Positions 5,605-5,627 of a stretch of DNA of 5,627 nt are shown here, piece after piece. Location of the stretch: positions 1 through 5,627 of the forward strand of contig PLMI01000102.1 of NCBI GenBank assembly GCA_003142435.1, given 5' to 3'. Below the pieces are notes generated by a model that worked only from the letters and a program-made list of their open reading frames with translations, did not search any database and had not been told where the DNA came from. The stretch comes from Coxiellaceae bacterium (GTDB lineage Bacteria; Pseudomonadota; Gammaproteobacteria; UBA9339). The first letter of the stretch is position 1. Each line of letters starts with the position of its first letter. A program made the translations under genes and the position numbers.

Positions 5605-5627
5605 CCGGTAGCCGCAGGCTTTAGCCT
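5605..5627. repeat. Half of a GC-rich palindrome cut by the window edge (REP-like)
   Basis: AGGCT (5616-5620), TT, AGCCT (5623-5627) form an inverted repeat at the very end of the window. The preceding bases 5605-5615 (CCGGTAGCCGC) would extend the left arm if the next bases are GCGGCTACCGG. The GC content is far above its surroundings. This shape fits an extragenic palindromic element or, less likely, a terminator belonging to the next gene. The right arm is mostly outside the window. Confidence 0.45.

Noticed and set aside
1..5627. CRISPR array, transposase, integrase, toxin-antitoxin pair or phage genes
   Set aside because: No regularly spaced repeats and no such protein motifs were found in any reading frame examined.

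Overview
The window looks like an effector-bearing stretch of an AT-rich gammaproteobacterial genome of the order Legionellales (Legionella, Coxiella, Rickettsiella, Berkiella and relatives). The reasons are eukaryotic-type domains in bacterial genes (a Ser/Thr-type kinase; ankyrin repeats fused to a papain-like domain), glutamate-rich C-termini of the kind seen in Dot/Icm (type IVB) substrates, and a PmrA-like tandem TTAAT box in front of both putative effector genes. The genus cannot be fixed from sequence reading alone.

Layout from left to right. Bases 1-22 are the 3' end of a plus-strand tRNA gene, including the encoded CCA. A minus-strand gene for a 401-aa protein kinase (49-1254) follows almost directly. 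Its AT-rich upstream region holds a PmrA-like box and an extended -10. Next is a minus-strand fragment of an L,D-transpeptidase gene (1475-1627). Then comes a plus-strand gene for an 881-aa protein (1696-4341) with an N-terminal papain/YopT-like Cys-His-Asp signature, central ankyrin repeats and a Sel1/TPR-like tail. It converges, with a 45-bp gap, on a full-length minus-strand L,D-transpeptidase gene (4387-5079). A minus-strand archease gene (5117-5527) precedes the transpeptidase gene in what is probably a two-gene housekeeping operon. The right edge cuts a GC-rich palindrome that looks like a REP-type element.

Two structural points stand out. First, the 3' end of the transpeptidase gene is present twice as a 129-bp direct repeat with one mismatch (1488-1616 and 4400-4528). 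The 881-aa gene and its promoter lie exactly between the copies. Recombination between the copies would delete a 2,912-bp unit and leave archease - intact transpeptidase - kinase, so the 881-aa gene looks like an insertion, probably by single-crossover homologous recombination. Second, the two putative effector genes have matching promoter geometry: an 18-position tandem box with a 2-bp spacer, then 4 nt, TG, 1 nt and a TAWWAT -10. This suggests control by one response regulator (PmrA in Legionella and Coxiella). The two effectors are therefore probably host-directed accessory genes placed between a tRNA gene and a housekeeping operon.
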